Shown here: one piece after another, positions 35,110 to 46,298 of the stretch | Layout of the letters: the number at the start of each line of letters is the position of its first letter | Numbering within the stretch: the stretch's first letter is position 1 | Source of the DNA: Panax quinquefolius | Lineage: Eukaryota; Streptophyta; Magnoliopsida; Apiales; Araliaceae | Assembly: GCA_020205615.1 (NCBI GenBank) | Contig: CM035168.1 | Coordinates: 125,622,795 to 125,686,794 of the forward strand | Length of the DNA stretch: 64,000 nucleotides | Direction: 5' to 3' | Notes under the pieces: model-generated | The model's input: only the letters and a program-made list of their open reading frames with translations | Databases searched by the model: none | Told to the model about the DNA's origin: nothing | Made by a program: the position numbers and the translations under genes

Positions 35110-38100
35110 AGGTGATCGTCGTGAGCCTCATGGGATTCAAGACGCGGCCTCGCTAGGAATCCCCTCAGCGCCGATTATTTGTTGTGTTGGGACTAATAGG
35201 TAATTTCATAGTCCTATATAGTATTAACACACATATTTAGTTCTTATATATTCTTTTTAATTTGCAAATGTATTAATTTCAATTGTAGTATCCTTGACGC
35301 GACGCCGAGGACCACGTTGTTTGGGATCGTCCACAATCGATTCTCAAACCCGTGGATGAGGTGGGCGGATGTGGATGACCGCACACGCCAGCTGATTATT
35401 ACTGAGTTTAGGGTAAGATGTCATTCATTCATATATAGGTTAGTTTTATATGCATTCATATGTTAGTTTTATTTATGTTGCCTACTAAGTTTTTTTAATA
35501 TGTAATGTGCAGAGATATTACCGCTTTGAGGACGGGCAAGAAGCCCATGGCATGACTATTCTACATAAATACTTGGAGATGAATTGGCACAAGTGGGTCC
35601 ACGACTGGAAGAAGAAGGCCCAGACGAAGATGGCTGATGGACAGACACTTAAGGATGTCCGGCCAGATTTTATCTCTGATGCGGTGTGGGACCAGATGTG
35701 CGGCATTTGGGACGGCGAGGCCTTCAAGAAGATGTCGGTACAGCGTACAGCTTCCCGACAATAGAGTCGTCTCCCGCACTGCCCGGGGTCTCAGTCCTAC
35801 GATCTCTACTGGGAGAGACTTGAGGTGAGTCTAAAGCATGCACCCTCTCGCTTGGAGTTTTGGTGGCACGCCCACCAGAAGAAAGGTGAAGGTGGTTATA
35901 TATCATCTGAGGCAGAACGCATTGCTGTAAGTTATTTAATTCTCTTATTTAGTATGTATTTAAAATTCGGACATTATTTTGTATTTTTTGTTTTATATTT
36001 TGCGTATCATCTATTAATTTCTTATTTTTCAGCTAGGATTTGAGGACCTTGCTGTGGCCCGGAGCAGCCAGAGAGGTGTCACTGCAGTCGATGATTCGAC
36101 ACGCAAGGATGATTTAGATTGAGGACTGGTTGCAGCTGCTGTGGGGACCAAGAAGAAGGTAGAGTTGTGGGCATTCCCATGTCCCAAATTTACACACCCT
36201 AGTCCCTCGCATGCGAGATCTCTCATGGCGCCCACCCACTGGAGGTAGTGGTGCGAGTGGATCGGGCGTCGGCCCTTCATTATCAGATGATTTCCTTCAA
36301 CGGATTATCGAGGGGTGCATGGCGAGCAGTGTTGTGCAGTCAGGCGCACCATCACGCGAACGGATCTACCAGCTGGCTCAGAAGGTTGTCCACGGCTCCA
36401 TAGATCCTACAGTTGCCGTTGACGACCTCATGGGTGTAGTACGGGAGGTGGCACTCCGTGTATGTGCGGTTGTCTTGTCCAACATTTTCCCACCACATAT
36501 TCGACAGGTAAAAACAATTATACGTGTATTTCTTTATTTAATTTATGAAATTTGTAATTATATTACTTATATAAAGTTGCGTATCAAACACACACATAGC
36601 ACTGCATAGGCATTTGGCACGCGTTGCAACTTACGGACTCGATTCGATATACGGATGTCGAAGTTATCCGCCTGTTTCGCCTGATGAACCTACAGTTAGG
36701 CAAAAAGTCGAAAAAGAGACCAAAACCCGCCTCGGTCGTCCGAACGACACGCAAACACACACATAGCACCACATAGGCATTTGGCACGCGTTATAACTTA
36801 CGAGACTCGATTCTGATATACGGATGCCGAGTTATCAGCCCGTTTGCCCGATGAACCAACAGTTAGGTAAAAAGCTGAAAAAGAGACCAAAACCCGCCTC
36901 GGTCGTCCGAACGACACGCAAACACACACATAGCACCACATAGGCATTTGGCACGCGTTGCAACTTACGGGACTCGATTCCGATATACGAATGACGAGTT
37001 ATCAGCCCGTTTGCCCGATGAATCAACAGTTAGGCAAAAAGCCGAAAAAGAGACCAAAATCCGCCTCGGTCGTCCGAACGACACGCAAACACACACATAG
37101 CACCACATAGGCATTTGGCACGCGTTGCAACTTACGGGACTCTATTCCGATATCACGGATGCTTTGAGTTATCGGCCTGCTTTGCCGATGAACCAACAAA
37201 GCAGGCAAAAAGCCGAAAAAGAGACCAAAACCCGCATCGGTCGTTCGAACGATACGCAAACACACACATAGCACCACATAGGCATTTGGCACGCGTTGCA
37301 ACTTACGGGACTCGATTCCGATATACGGATGCCGAGTTATCTGTCTGTTTGCCCGATGAACCAACAATTAGGCAAAAAGCCGAAAAAGAGACCAAAACCA
37401 GCCTCGGTCGTCCGAACGACATGCAAACACACACATAGTACCGCATAGGCATTTGGCACGCGTTGCAACTTACAGGACTCGATTCTGATATACGGATGCC
37501 GAGTTATCAGCCCGTTTGCCCAATGAACCAACAGTTAGGCAAAAAGCCGAAAAAGAGACCAAAACCCGCCTCGGTCATCCGAACGACACGCAAATACACA
37601 CATAGCACCACATAGGCATTTGGCACGCGTTGCAACTTACGGGACTCGATTCCGATATACGGATGCCGAGTTATCAGCCCGTTTGCCCGATGAACCAACA
37701 GTTAGGCAAAAAGCCGAAAAAGAGACCAAAATCCGCCTCGATCGTCTGAACGACACGCAAACACACACATAGTACCACATAGGCATTTGGCATGCGTTGC
37801 AACTTACCGGACTCGATTCTGATATACGGATGCCGAGTTATCAACCCGTTTGCCACACTTGTAGAACACAAACTAAAATAATTTAAATATGCTTAGTTTT
37901 CGACTTCGTTTTTAATATTTTACTTTTGTAGGGTCTTGTTGAGGAGACTCATGGGGGTGGAGGCTGCGGCACAGGCGATGTCCGTGGTGGAAATGGTGAT
38001 GACCACCGAGCTGATCTTGCTGATGAGACTATGGAGGGTGGGACATGCGATGGGACCGGCGATCGTACGATAGATAGCGGTGATGGTGACACTGACATTC

Positions 38101-38117
38101 CTAATCTTGGGTTAAAG
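35110..38117 (+). pseudogene. Transposase_24-type second CACTA gene, decayed, with repeat-filled intron
   Basis: Exon-like segments are separated by AT-rich introns: about 35111-35200; 35289-35412 (TTLFGIVHNRFSNPWMRWAD); 35513-35826 (RYYRFEDGQEAHGMTILHKY, then VWDQMCGIWDGEAFKKMS); 35826-35928 (APSRLEFWWHAHQKKGEGGY); 36033-36507 (DDFLQRIIEGCMASS, then APSRERIYQLAQKVVHGS); and 37931-38117 (a Gly/Asp-rich tail). A frameshift near 35735 separates FKKMS from the following PGSQSYDLYWERL, and stops interrupt the 36110-36240 segment. The family is the TNPA-like DNA-binding partner that recognises subterminal repeats. The intron 36508-37930 contains the 167-bp tandem array. Confidence 0.75.
36590..37855 (+). 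repeat. 167-bp tandem array (about 7.5 copies) inside a transposase intron
   Basis: The marker CATAG recurs at 36595, 36762, 36929, 37096, 37267, 37434, 37601 and 37768, so the period is 167 with one unit of 171. Each unit runs through GGCATTTGGCACGCGTTGCA, GACTCGATTC, a GATATACGGATGCCGAG block, CCGAAAAAGAGACCAAAA and CGAACGACACGCAAACACAC. It is GC-richer than its surroundings and the units are highly similar. The repeated minus- and plus-strand open frames across it are artefacts of the period. Confidence 0.95.
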
Positions 38118-38731
38118 TTAGTTTTTGTTTATATTTTGACTTTCATGTATGTATTTATATAACTTTTGAGTTGTACAGATTAGACTTTTGTATCTAAATA
38201 TATTGATTGTTGATGGTAAAAGATATGAATGTTATTGATATGCGTGCATTATCATTATTTGTTTTTCTTTAATTTTTAACAGGTACAATTATGTATATGT
38301 AAATGAACAGGGGAATTTTGCAATTTTTAAATTTTTTTTTTAATCAAGTCATTGGTGACGGGATCATTGGTGATTTAGGTCATTTATTGAATGACCTGCA
38401 GTCATCATGACGGAGATATTGACTCATTGGCGGCGGCGATGCCGCTTTCAAAATGACAAGAAAATTAAAATTAAATAATACTTATTAGCGACAGTATATT
38501 CGTCGCCACTACCGTCGGCAATGACACATGGGCGACGGCGTGCCGTCGGCAATGCCCCCGTTGCTAATGACTATCTTCCCGACGGCGAGCGATGGGAGTC
38601 GAGGGCGACGATCTCTGGGGCGACGGGTCGGGCGACGGACTCTGCCGTCGCCAATGACGTCATTGTCGACGGCAAGAAGATCATTGGCGACGGTAGAGGC
38701 CGTCGGCAATGATCCTTTTTTTGTAGTGAAA

Positions 38732-39953
38732 TAGAACAAAAACCCACCAAATTAAGAAGATTATCCAACCAATTAAAGCGTAAGTGATGACGACCCAACA
38801 AAATAAACACCATCTGCATGCCCTCATCTCCACATGGTGTTTATAACACAAATTGGATTAAAATAGGTATTAATTCCCTAACTAAATCAACCAAAATAAA
38901 TAAAAATGGGTTACAAACACATGCAGTTTCAAAGTTTGTAATTGTATTCCATAAATCACATCTAGCTAGCCTCATCTCTATAATTAGATAATTATTAAGC
39001 ACAACCGCATGCAAACCCAATTGAAAGGTGAACTGCATGTACATTAGATGATTTTTCATGGCCGGCCGGCCGGAGGAGTGAGAAGAGCGAATGCATGTGT
39101 TTGGACTTTGGAAAAAATGAATTAAAAAAAGCAAGAATGAGTATGGGTAGTATTTTAGCCGCGGCGGCGTTGTTAGATCGAGATAGAGTGATGAATTTTA
39201 AGAAATTATTAAAATTGAATTGAATAAATTGAATGATTTTTAATAACTTAATTTTTTATATAAAAAAAATAAATTCTACATGAAACCAGTGGCAATGTTA
39301 TTATAAAGTAGTGCGTGTTTGATGTTTGAGATCGATCTGAAGCATGCAAAAATGATTGATGATGTCTGTGTATATACGTACTTTTTTCATTTAAATATGC
39401 ATGATCCATGCCATGTGTACAGTTTCTATTCTTTTTTTCTGCATGTCAACTAGATCTCAAGCTTAATTTGTATGGTAAAATTAAAAGATTAATCGGCTTA
39501 CCCTCCCTAGCTTCTTCATGTGGTGCCTGCCTGATAATGCATGCATAGCTTCTTTTTTCTGCTTTCTGACTTTATTTATTTATGCCTCCTCCCTCCCTCC
39601 CTCTGAATATAATTTGATAGAAGTGTTTGGAGACGGAGTTGCGAGAGGAGCTAGTTTAATATAAATTGAATTAAGTGCGGGCGTGCATGCATGCATTGCT
39701 GATATATAATGTATCCCTTACATCGTACATCCTTGCCCGTGTTTTACGCCCATCTATCTATCATGCACCTTCCCGTATTGAATCCACGAATTTAATTAAA
39801 ATCCTTTATCCATTCGCAAGAAAAAAAAAAGAAAAAGAAAAAGAATTATACTACTACGTACGTACTGACTCATACGCCCAACTTTTTTCTATCGTAAACG
39901 AAAAATCCGGACTACTTTTGTACCCTTTCCTTACAACTATATTAATTATCATC

Positions 39954-40003
<50 letters not shown>

Positions 40004-40682
40004 TAGAGCTTAATATGTAAATTATATACTCATGTAATAAAAAGAAATGTTAAGCTAGACAATACATGTGTCCAACAATAATTCAGATTCAATTTTTTGA
40101 AATACAAATTTGGATTTTAAATATGTTTATAAGAGTATTTACTTTATTTCTCAAAATGGGAAATAAAATTGAGACTTGATTGATCTTTCTATTCTCATTT
40201 AAATTTAGTTAATGTTAAAAGCCTCATTTTTAATTTTTAATTTCAAATGTTTATATATTATATTAAGCGAATGAATATATCGTTGTTATTAAATATTAGT
40301 ATTCAAAATTATTAGTAGTACATATTATTTATTTAACCTGGGCCACCGTTGGGCCAGCGAGGGCGATTTGTAAAATCTTGACCGAGGTGAGGTCAAACAG
40401 GTTTCTTGAAGAAAGAAACCAAGTATAGTTGTAGTCCTGCTGCTGTACGCACGCCCCCCTAGAATCAATCCACAAACGAAACGAAACGGAACGAATGAAT
40501 GTTTATGTTAGGCCATAAACACACTTGTTGATGATAAGGGTTTTGGTTTTTGTTGGCAGTCTCGAAATGTACCTCGTAATCGATGCTTGTTTGGTCAGGA
40601 ACCAAAGTCTGGTGTCCCCACTACAAAATTGCAAACTACTCCCTCCCTCCCTCTGAGTCCCTCACTCCCTCTCTTCTGTTCT
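38732..40682. other. Intergenic region
   Basis: No supported gene. It contains a GGCCGGCCGGCCGG run at 39059-39073, a short (CTCC)n tract near 39586-39602 and an (ATT)n microsatellite at 39955-40003. Confidence 0.6.
39955..40003. repeat. (ATT)n microsatellite
   Basis: About 16 uninterrupted ATT units. Confidence 0.95.
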
Positions 40683-40693
40683 GTAGTGCAGTG

Positions 40694-42184
40694 GGGGGTT
40701 AAATGCTCCCTAAGTCACATCTTATAGGTTGATTCTGATTGGATCAACTAAACTTTTTTTTTACGATCGATTAAACGAGCTTTAATTTCTTATTATATAA
40801 TTCTGTTACAAAAAGCAAATTAAGCCAAAAGTTGAGCTTGAAATGATGACATAATTGACTTGTCTTAAAAAAAACACATGTGGCGAGTTAGCGTGCGGCG
40901 TGGCGATGATGATGTGGATTTAGATGAAAATTTTGATGAAAAAATGGAAAAAATATTTTAAAAAGTATAATAAAAATTATAAAAATCAGCAAAAATAAGA
41001 AAATAAATAAATAAAATAATTATTTTTAAAAAAAAAAAAAACAGTTTTTTTTAATTTTATTAAAAAAAAAAAAAAAGCATTTTTAATAAAAATAATTGGT
41101 TTTTTTTTATTTTTTTAGAAAAAGTAAAACACAATTTTTTAAAAAATGCAGTTTTTTTAATAAAATTATTATTATTTTATAAAATGCAGTTTTTTAATAA
41201 AAATAAAAAAATGCTGTTTTTAAACTGTTTTTTTAAAAATAATGCGGTTTTTTTTATTAAAATAAAAATGCTGTTTTTTAAAAGTAAAACACAATTTTTA
41301 AAAAAAATGCAGTTTTTTTAATAAAATTATTATTTTTTATAAAATGCAGTTTTTTTAATAAAAATAAAAAAAAACTGTTTTTAAACTGTTTTTTAAATAA
41401 TGCGGTTTTTTATTAAAATAATTCTTTTTAAAAAACCGCATTTTATTTTAATAAAAAACTGCATTATTTTAAAAAAACAGTTTAAAAACAGCATTTTTTT
41501 TATTTTTATTAAAAAAACTGTATTTTATAAAAAAAAATAATTTTATTAAAAAAACTGCATTTTTTAAAAAAATTGTGTTTTACTTTTTAAAAAAACAGCA
41601 TTTTTATTTTAATAAAAAACCGCATTATTTTAAAAAAACAGTTTAAAAATAGCATTTTTTTTTTTATTAAAAAACTGCATTTTATAAAAAAAAATAATTT
41701 TATTAAAAAAACTGCATTTTTTTAAAAAAATGTGTTTTACTTTTTTAAAAAAATAAAAAAAACCAATTATTTTTATTAAAAAATGCTTTTTTAATTTTTT
41801 TTAATAAAAATTGAAAAAAACTGTTTTTTTAATTTTTATTAAAATAATTATTTTTATTTATTTATTTTCTTATTTTTTGCTGATTTGTATAATTTTTATT
41901 ATACTTTAAAATATTTTTTTCCATTTTTTCATCAAAATTTTCATCTAAATCCACATCATCACTGCCACGTCGCATGCTAACTCGCCACATAGTGGTTTTT
42001 TTAAGACAAGTCACCGCCACGCCATCATTTTCAAGTAAGTCAACTTTGGCTTAACTGCTTTTGTAACTTGAAGTTAAGAAATTAAAGCTTCAATGAATTG
42101 AATCGTAAGAAAAAAAAAAGTTTAAAATAATTCCAATCAGAATCAACCTATAAAGATGTTGACTTTCAGTGAAAGATTTAACCC
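40694..42184. mobile_element. Mutator-like foldback element, 1.49-kb near-perfect palindrome
   Basis: The termini GGGGGTTAAAT... and ...ATTTAACCC are flanked by an 11-bp direct duplication GTAGTGCAGTG (40683-40693 and 42185-42195), in the size range of Mutator-superfamily target sites. From about 40733 (TATAGGTTGATTCTGATTGG) inward, the left arm is matched by the reverse complement of the right arm to a centre near 41430. Shared landmarks include GATGTGGATTTAGATGAAAA and GTGGCGAGTTAGC. The inner arms are built of short reiterated A/T blocks with ACTGCATTTT or AAAATGCAGT units. No coding sequence is seen. Confidence 0.9.
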
Positions 42185-42491
42185 GTAGTGCAGTGTATTG
42201 TTTAACATTAAAAAACTCCCCTCAAGGGAGTATACTTTTCATTTACTAGTATAATTTAATACTATACCCCATAACTAATTAATTTTAAATAAATAAATAT
42301 CTATATATATATATATAAGAAGATTATATAATTTTAAAATTCACAAACTTAACATGTAGTAAAACTCAACAGAAAAACATTTTAGTAATACAAAAGCTGA
42401 GAGAGTTTAAATTAGTGATTTTACAGATCTATAAACATGTGAACATGTTTTGTGAAGTAGGAGGGGTATGAAAGGAATTTTAAGAATTAAG

Positions 42492-42525
42492 GAGGGCAGG
42501 CAGGCAGGCAGGCAGGCAGGCAGGC
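42492..42525. repeat. (GGCA)n microsatellite
   Basis: About seven GGCA units (GGGCAGGCAGGCAGGC...). Confidence 0.95.
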
Positions 42526-42791
42526 GGCAAGATAACAAAATGTAAAAGATGTTGCTTGCGCAAATCTAGCTAAAACTGCGTTTTGGGGCAAGCAAAGTGT
42601 GTGAGAGGGAGTGTGTGTCTGTTGGGGTTTAGGGCAATAAAAATACTGAAACCCCATCATCTAAGTATCCAAACAGTAGAATCACCAATCCCTTGTTATT
42701 TTACTCATGACCTCATTTATTTACTTGGCCTCATTATGTTAAAGACAGAAAGTCACTGTAGACACAGTGGACATATACACAAGCAAGCCAA

Positions 42792-42820
42792 TCCCTCCCT
42801 CCCTCCCTCCCTCCCTCCCC
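42792..42820. repeat. (CCCT)n microsatellite
   Basis: About seven CCCT units just upstream of the poly-C tract. Confidence 0.95.
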
Positions 42821-42909
42821 ATTTCCTGATCTCTGCTCTCCTTCCTATTTTTGGGCTTTCAAAATAGGAGAAGAAATACCATCAAATTCTTTTGAAAACT
42901 GAAAAATAA

Positions 42910-42948
42910 CCCCCCCCCCCTCCCCCCTCCCCATCCCCCCCTTCCCCT
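42910..42948 (-). other. C-run tract, G-quadruplex-prone on the minus strand
   Basis: Four or more runs of four to eleven C separated by one to three bases (T, AT, TT). On the minus strand this is a strong G4 motif, and on the plus strand a possible i-motif. Confidence 0.75.
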
Positions 42949-43232
42949 TCATGATCCTATGCACCCCCAATGTCCTTCTTGATCTGTCTTCTTAACAAGA
43001 AGATGCTACTTGTGAAAATCCCACCTTTTTCTCTTACTTCTTGTCCTTCTGTGATGATGGGCCTCCGCCGGTGGAGGTGGCTGCAAGGGCGGCAGCCAAA
43101 GATGCTTTCTTTAGCTTTTGTGGGGTTGGCTGGAAAAGCTTGCCTTTTCAAGCCTACTCTTTGCGGCTTACTCTGTTAATCCTCTGTTTCATAGGCTGAT
43201 GATTGTCACGGCGCGGCGGTAATGGTGGGTGT

Positions 43233-43256
43233 GATATTGGCGGGACGGCTCAATCT
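43233..43256 (+). promoter_or_regulatory. miR171-complementary site with 3-nt central bulge (possible target mimic)
   Basis: The bases read GATATTGGCG, then GGA, then CGGCTCAATCT. Without the GGA, 20 of 21 positions are complementary to the miR171 form TGATTGAGCCGCGCCAATATC; only miRNA position 1 is unpaired. The three extra bases fall between miRNA positions 11 and 12, the geometry of plant endogenous target mimics, which bind but resist slicing. With the TGATTGAGCCGTGCC variant the bulge is GGG between positions 12 and 13. No complementary arm lies nearby, so it does not look like a MIR171 hairpin. Confidence 0.5.
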
Positions 43257-43330
43257 GTTCTTTCTTTGTTTTGTTTTGTTTAGTGGGTTAATGTATACGG
43301 TATGTTTTTGTTTTCACCCATGATGTTTAT

Positions 43331-44255
43331 ATGGGGGGTGGATATATATGCCAAGGTTTTCCAAAATTAACAGATTTGTTAGTTAGTTGGGTCTTTTGTT
43401 CTATTGAAGCTAAATGCTAATGGTTTTCTGTTTCTGCAATTTTTTTTAAGTTAAATGGTAACCCCCTTTCAAGTAAACCCTGTATCTTGAGGAAGAAAAG
43501 AGGGGGAAGTACCAGCCCTCCTTTTAATTAACGCTTTAAGTTGTTGATGAGTTAAAAAACTGAAATATCCTTTTGCTTGTATGTGGGCGCAAATTTCGAT
43601 GTTCATGTACGCACTGGCCCGGGGTTCCCTAGATCAATGGGGTGTATGTATATTTATTTATATATGTGGGTGTGGGTGTGGGAATAGACAGGTCAAGTAT
43701 ATGAGGAGGGTGTAGTGATAGATCGGTGACAATGTTGCTTCTTTCATGAAACTGTCCTATCATCGCATAGGAGTATTACTCATTTCTTCTCTCTCTCTTC
43801 CTATTGTCTTTTGTTTCTCTCTTTACCCACGTGAATTTCTGTTTCATTCATTTTAAATCTCGCTTTTTTTAGCCTCCCTCGTTCCCTCGTTCGTAATGAA
43901 GTTCCAGTTTTAGTTGGATTTAATTTTTCTACTTGCGAGGGATATTGAATTATTCAGACCTTGGGAGGAAGGTGAGTGATAGATAAATAAGCCTATTAAA
44001 ACATCAGATTTTCTTATGATCTTTTTCTATAAATTGTGTGGGGGAGGTTCCTAATCCAGTTCAAGTTTTCAACTTTTAGTGGTAATGTTTTTGCACTTGT
44101 AAGGGATATCTTCGGAGGAAAAGCTAGGTGAAGATTTGGCCTCTTTAAAGGATGAATTTGAGATTTCCTTGTCATCTTTTTTCTATTAATTTTAAATTTT
44201 CTTCTTCAAATGGCATTTTGCATGTATGTTTTTTTCCCTGATTCAACAAAATGGG

Positions 44256-44302
<47 letters not shown>

Positions 44303-45915
44303 CGTATTTTTTGGTGAAATGCGTTGGGTAATGCACCTGTTTTTATCTGTTAAAAATTTACCAAAGTTTGGGACAACTGTATAAAGAGTAAAATAAATCG
44401 AGACATTACAAGCTGATTTAGTCCTTTACAAATAAATCGACCTCTTTTGTTTACAGTTTTATCAACAGCTAAGCTAACTAGAAATTATTACAGTATCTCT
44501 TACCAAAATACTCCCTCCTTCCTTTTCAATAATATTGAGATATGAATAGGGGTAGATTTTGTAATAAATGAATTTGGAAGAGTAGATATGGTGTCAGATG
44601 ATGGAGTAATTAATGCAATGACAGTGTAAGAAAATGTAATTGGAGAACTGCAGGGTCTGTGTTCGTTAGTAGATGACCGGCCACCCACGCCACGCATTTC
44701 TTCGCCTGTTTAAACATACACACACTTGTGTACGTGTTTTTGCGAATTTAACCCGACCCGCGTGTGTTTTTTGTCTTGGTCCGCTTTAAAACGGCTCCGG
44801 TGTACTATATATATATATATATATGTATATGTTTTTTCATTTACCAAGGAAAAACAGTGAGCAGTCCCAACATCTTTAGCCCATTCTTTTTCACAAAATT
44901 ACACCTGAGTATTCTTCATCATCCATAACAGAGCTTGGTCATCCCTTGACTACACCACCTATTTAGGAAACCAAGTTCTAACCACACCAGAGTTTAATTC
45001 AAACTTAAAATATCTCACCAACAGTAGTTACTCAATTCCTGCTTATGCAAGTGTGAGATTTTAAACAACTTGTAATCTCTTTTGTTTTATATAAGTCGGT
45101 CAATCACATTAAGTGCTTCTCCTCGCAAATCACTAATTCTCGACTAACCATCAAGAATTCGAGAATCACCAACCCTTCATCAAGAATTCAGTTATTCGGG
45201 ATTTTAATTTATGAATCGTCATCGCGTATCTTTTGAAAAGGTTCACCAGTTCGAGATCAATCTTTCGTAGTTTTGATACCAGTTATTGGAGGAAAACCAC
45301 GGAGATCACGCGTTGCGTGCGCGTACACAAGGCATCAACATACATGTTTGAAATCCAACTTAACTCAAAAATTTAAACTATTAAATCTTGAGCCCATTTA
45401 TATATATTAATCCTTCATTCTTTCATTATTTATTCGATTCAACGTGGGATTCCGACTGACTTATGATATCTTAATAGCACTTTATATTTGCATTTAAAAC
45501 TCAAAATGATGTTAAATAATCTATACATTGATGACACGCATAAAATAAGACTTCAAAATTTGAGATCCAATTTATCCACTATTTTTCATGAAAACCATAA
45601 GTACTTACAAATCTACTGCTATACAGTATTAGCAGTGAAACATCAATCTCTCTCTGCAAACAGCTACATCGATTATTACATGTATATTATATGCAGTGTA
45701 TAGATAAATTGTAAGCAAAATATAAAATCACCTACGGTTCATAAAAATTTATTAACTATGGAACTAACTGTGTTAGGGTTCATAAAGAAAAGATGATTGT
45801 TTTGTTATTGTGCGAGTCCGGTGACCCAAGAATTAAGGGAGGTAGGGATTAAAGCTGCTCTCCATCTCTCCCGTCCCATTCCTGGACCCCAACACCAGTG
45901 TGTTTTTGGGCAGAG
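43331..45915. other. Intergenic region
   Basis: No supported gene. It contains (TA)n at 44259-44299 and 44808-44825. Short open frames at 44500-44697 and 45488-45703 lack recognisable motifs. Confidence 0.55.
44259..44299. repeat. (TA)n microsatellite
   Basis: About 20 AT units. Confidence 0.95.
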
Positions 45916-46081
45916 CAGATCCCGTCCCCAAATTCTCTGTTCCCCTTGTGTCTCCCCATTTAAATTTTAACACATGTCCTTTTATTTAATTTTAAAATTA
46001 ATTAATGTTAAGTAAGAGATTAGGTGTCAAAATTTAAGTGGAGGGACAAAGGGGACAGAAAATTTAGAGACAGAGGATCTG
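45916..46081. mobile_element. Small MITE, 166 bp, with long inverted repeats
   Basis: The left end CAGATCCCGTCCCCAAATT and the reverse complement of the right end CAGATCCTCTGTCTCTAAATT start inverted repeats. These continue through TTCTCTGTTCCCCTTGTGTC versus TTTTCTGTCCCCTTTGTCCC. Almost the whole element folds on itself. No coding capacity and no clear target duplication. Confidence 0.7.
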
Positions 46082-46298
46082 TTCTCGTTTTTGGTTTTTG
46101 GGAGGCGGGCTGCACTAAGAAGGACGTCCACACAGGCCACAGCACAAGCAAGCTATTATACACATACCAAAGTTTCGAATTGCCACACTAAGATACAGGA
46201 GACCTAAAGAGCTGTACGGATTGTTCATTCTGAAACATAAAATGAATCTAAGAATAAGATTTCAGGAATTCCAATTAATATAGTACTGCCAAAGGAAG

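Larger units (their letters stand above)
28804..38728 (+). mobile_element. Complete CACTA (En/Spm) element, 9.9 kb, with AAA target duplication
   Basis: The right terminus, read inward, is CACTACAAAAAAAGGATCAT followed by TGCCGACGG. The left terminus is TACTATAAAAATAAGGGTCA followed by ATGACGACGG, an inverted match with the first C mutated to T. The flanks carry AAA on both sides (28801-28803 and 38729-38731), the 3-bp duplication expected for CACTA. Subterminal GCCGTCG/CGACGGC motifs are dense within about 250 bases of each end. Inside, in one orientation, are a leader (29060-29340), a TNP2-type gene, a Transposase_24-type gene and a 167-bp tandem array. Both genes have frameshifts or stops, so the copy is end-to-end but probably not autonomous. 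Confidence 0.92.
42540..43330 (+). ncRNA. Candidate non-coding transcript region carrying a miR171-complementary bulged site
   Basis: This stretch is less AT-rich than its flanks and lacks transposon ends. It has pyrimidine-rich tracts ((CCCT)n at 42792-42820 and a C-run at 42910-42948) and only short open frames (42583-42867 and 42970-43179), none resembling a known protein. The miR171-complementary site at 43233-43256 lies in it on the plus strand. No promoter, splice or polyadenylation signal can be assigned with confidence, so transcription and boundaries are inferred. Confidence 0.3.

Noticed and set aside
36584..37871. Series of similar short open frames on both strands, spaced regularly, reminiscent of a repeat-protein gene or CRISPR-like array.
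   Set aside because: They arise from the 167-bp non-coding tandem array in an intron. There are no unique spacers and the frames have no independent support.
39675..40013. A 112-codon open frame ending in a tyrosine run.
   Set aside because: The 3' third is an (ATT)n microsatellite translated in the Tyr frame and the rest has no recognisable domain.
42957..43179. Short overlapping open frames on both strands that could encode a small peptide.
   Set aside because: No known small-peptide motif (CLE, DVL or similar) is present, and the overlap on both strands reflects GC-rich composition. The region is better treated as possibly non-coding.
43199..43256. The miR171-like stretch as the arm of a MIR171 hairpin.
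   Set aside because: Neither the upstream TGATTGTCACGGCGCGG nor the 150 bases downstream can pair with it over more than a few bases, and no mature-like TGATTGAGCC is present nearby.
45278..45300. TTTGATACCAGTT resembles a minus-strand primer-binding site (ACTGGTATCAAA).
   Set aside because: No LTR end with CA lies next to it on the minus strand and no retroelement coding sequence follows, so a chance match is more likely.
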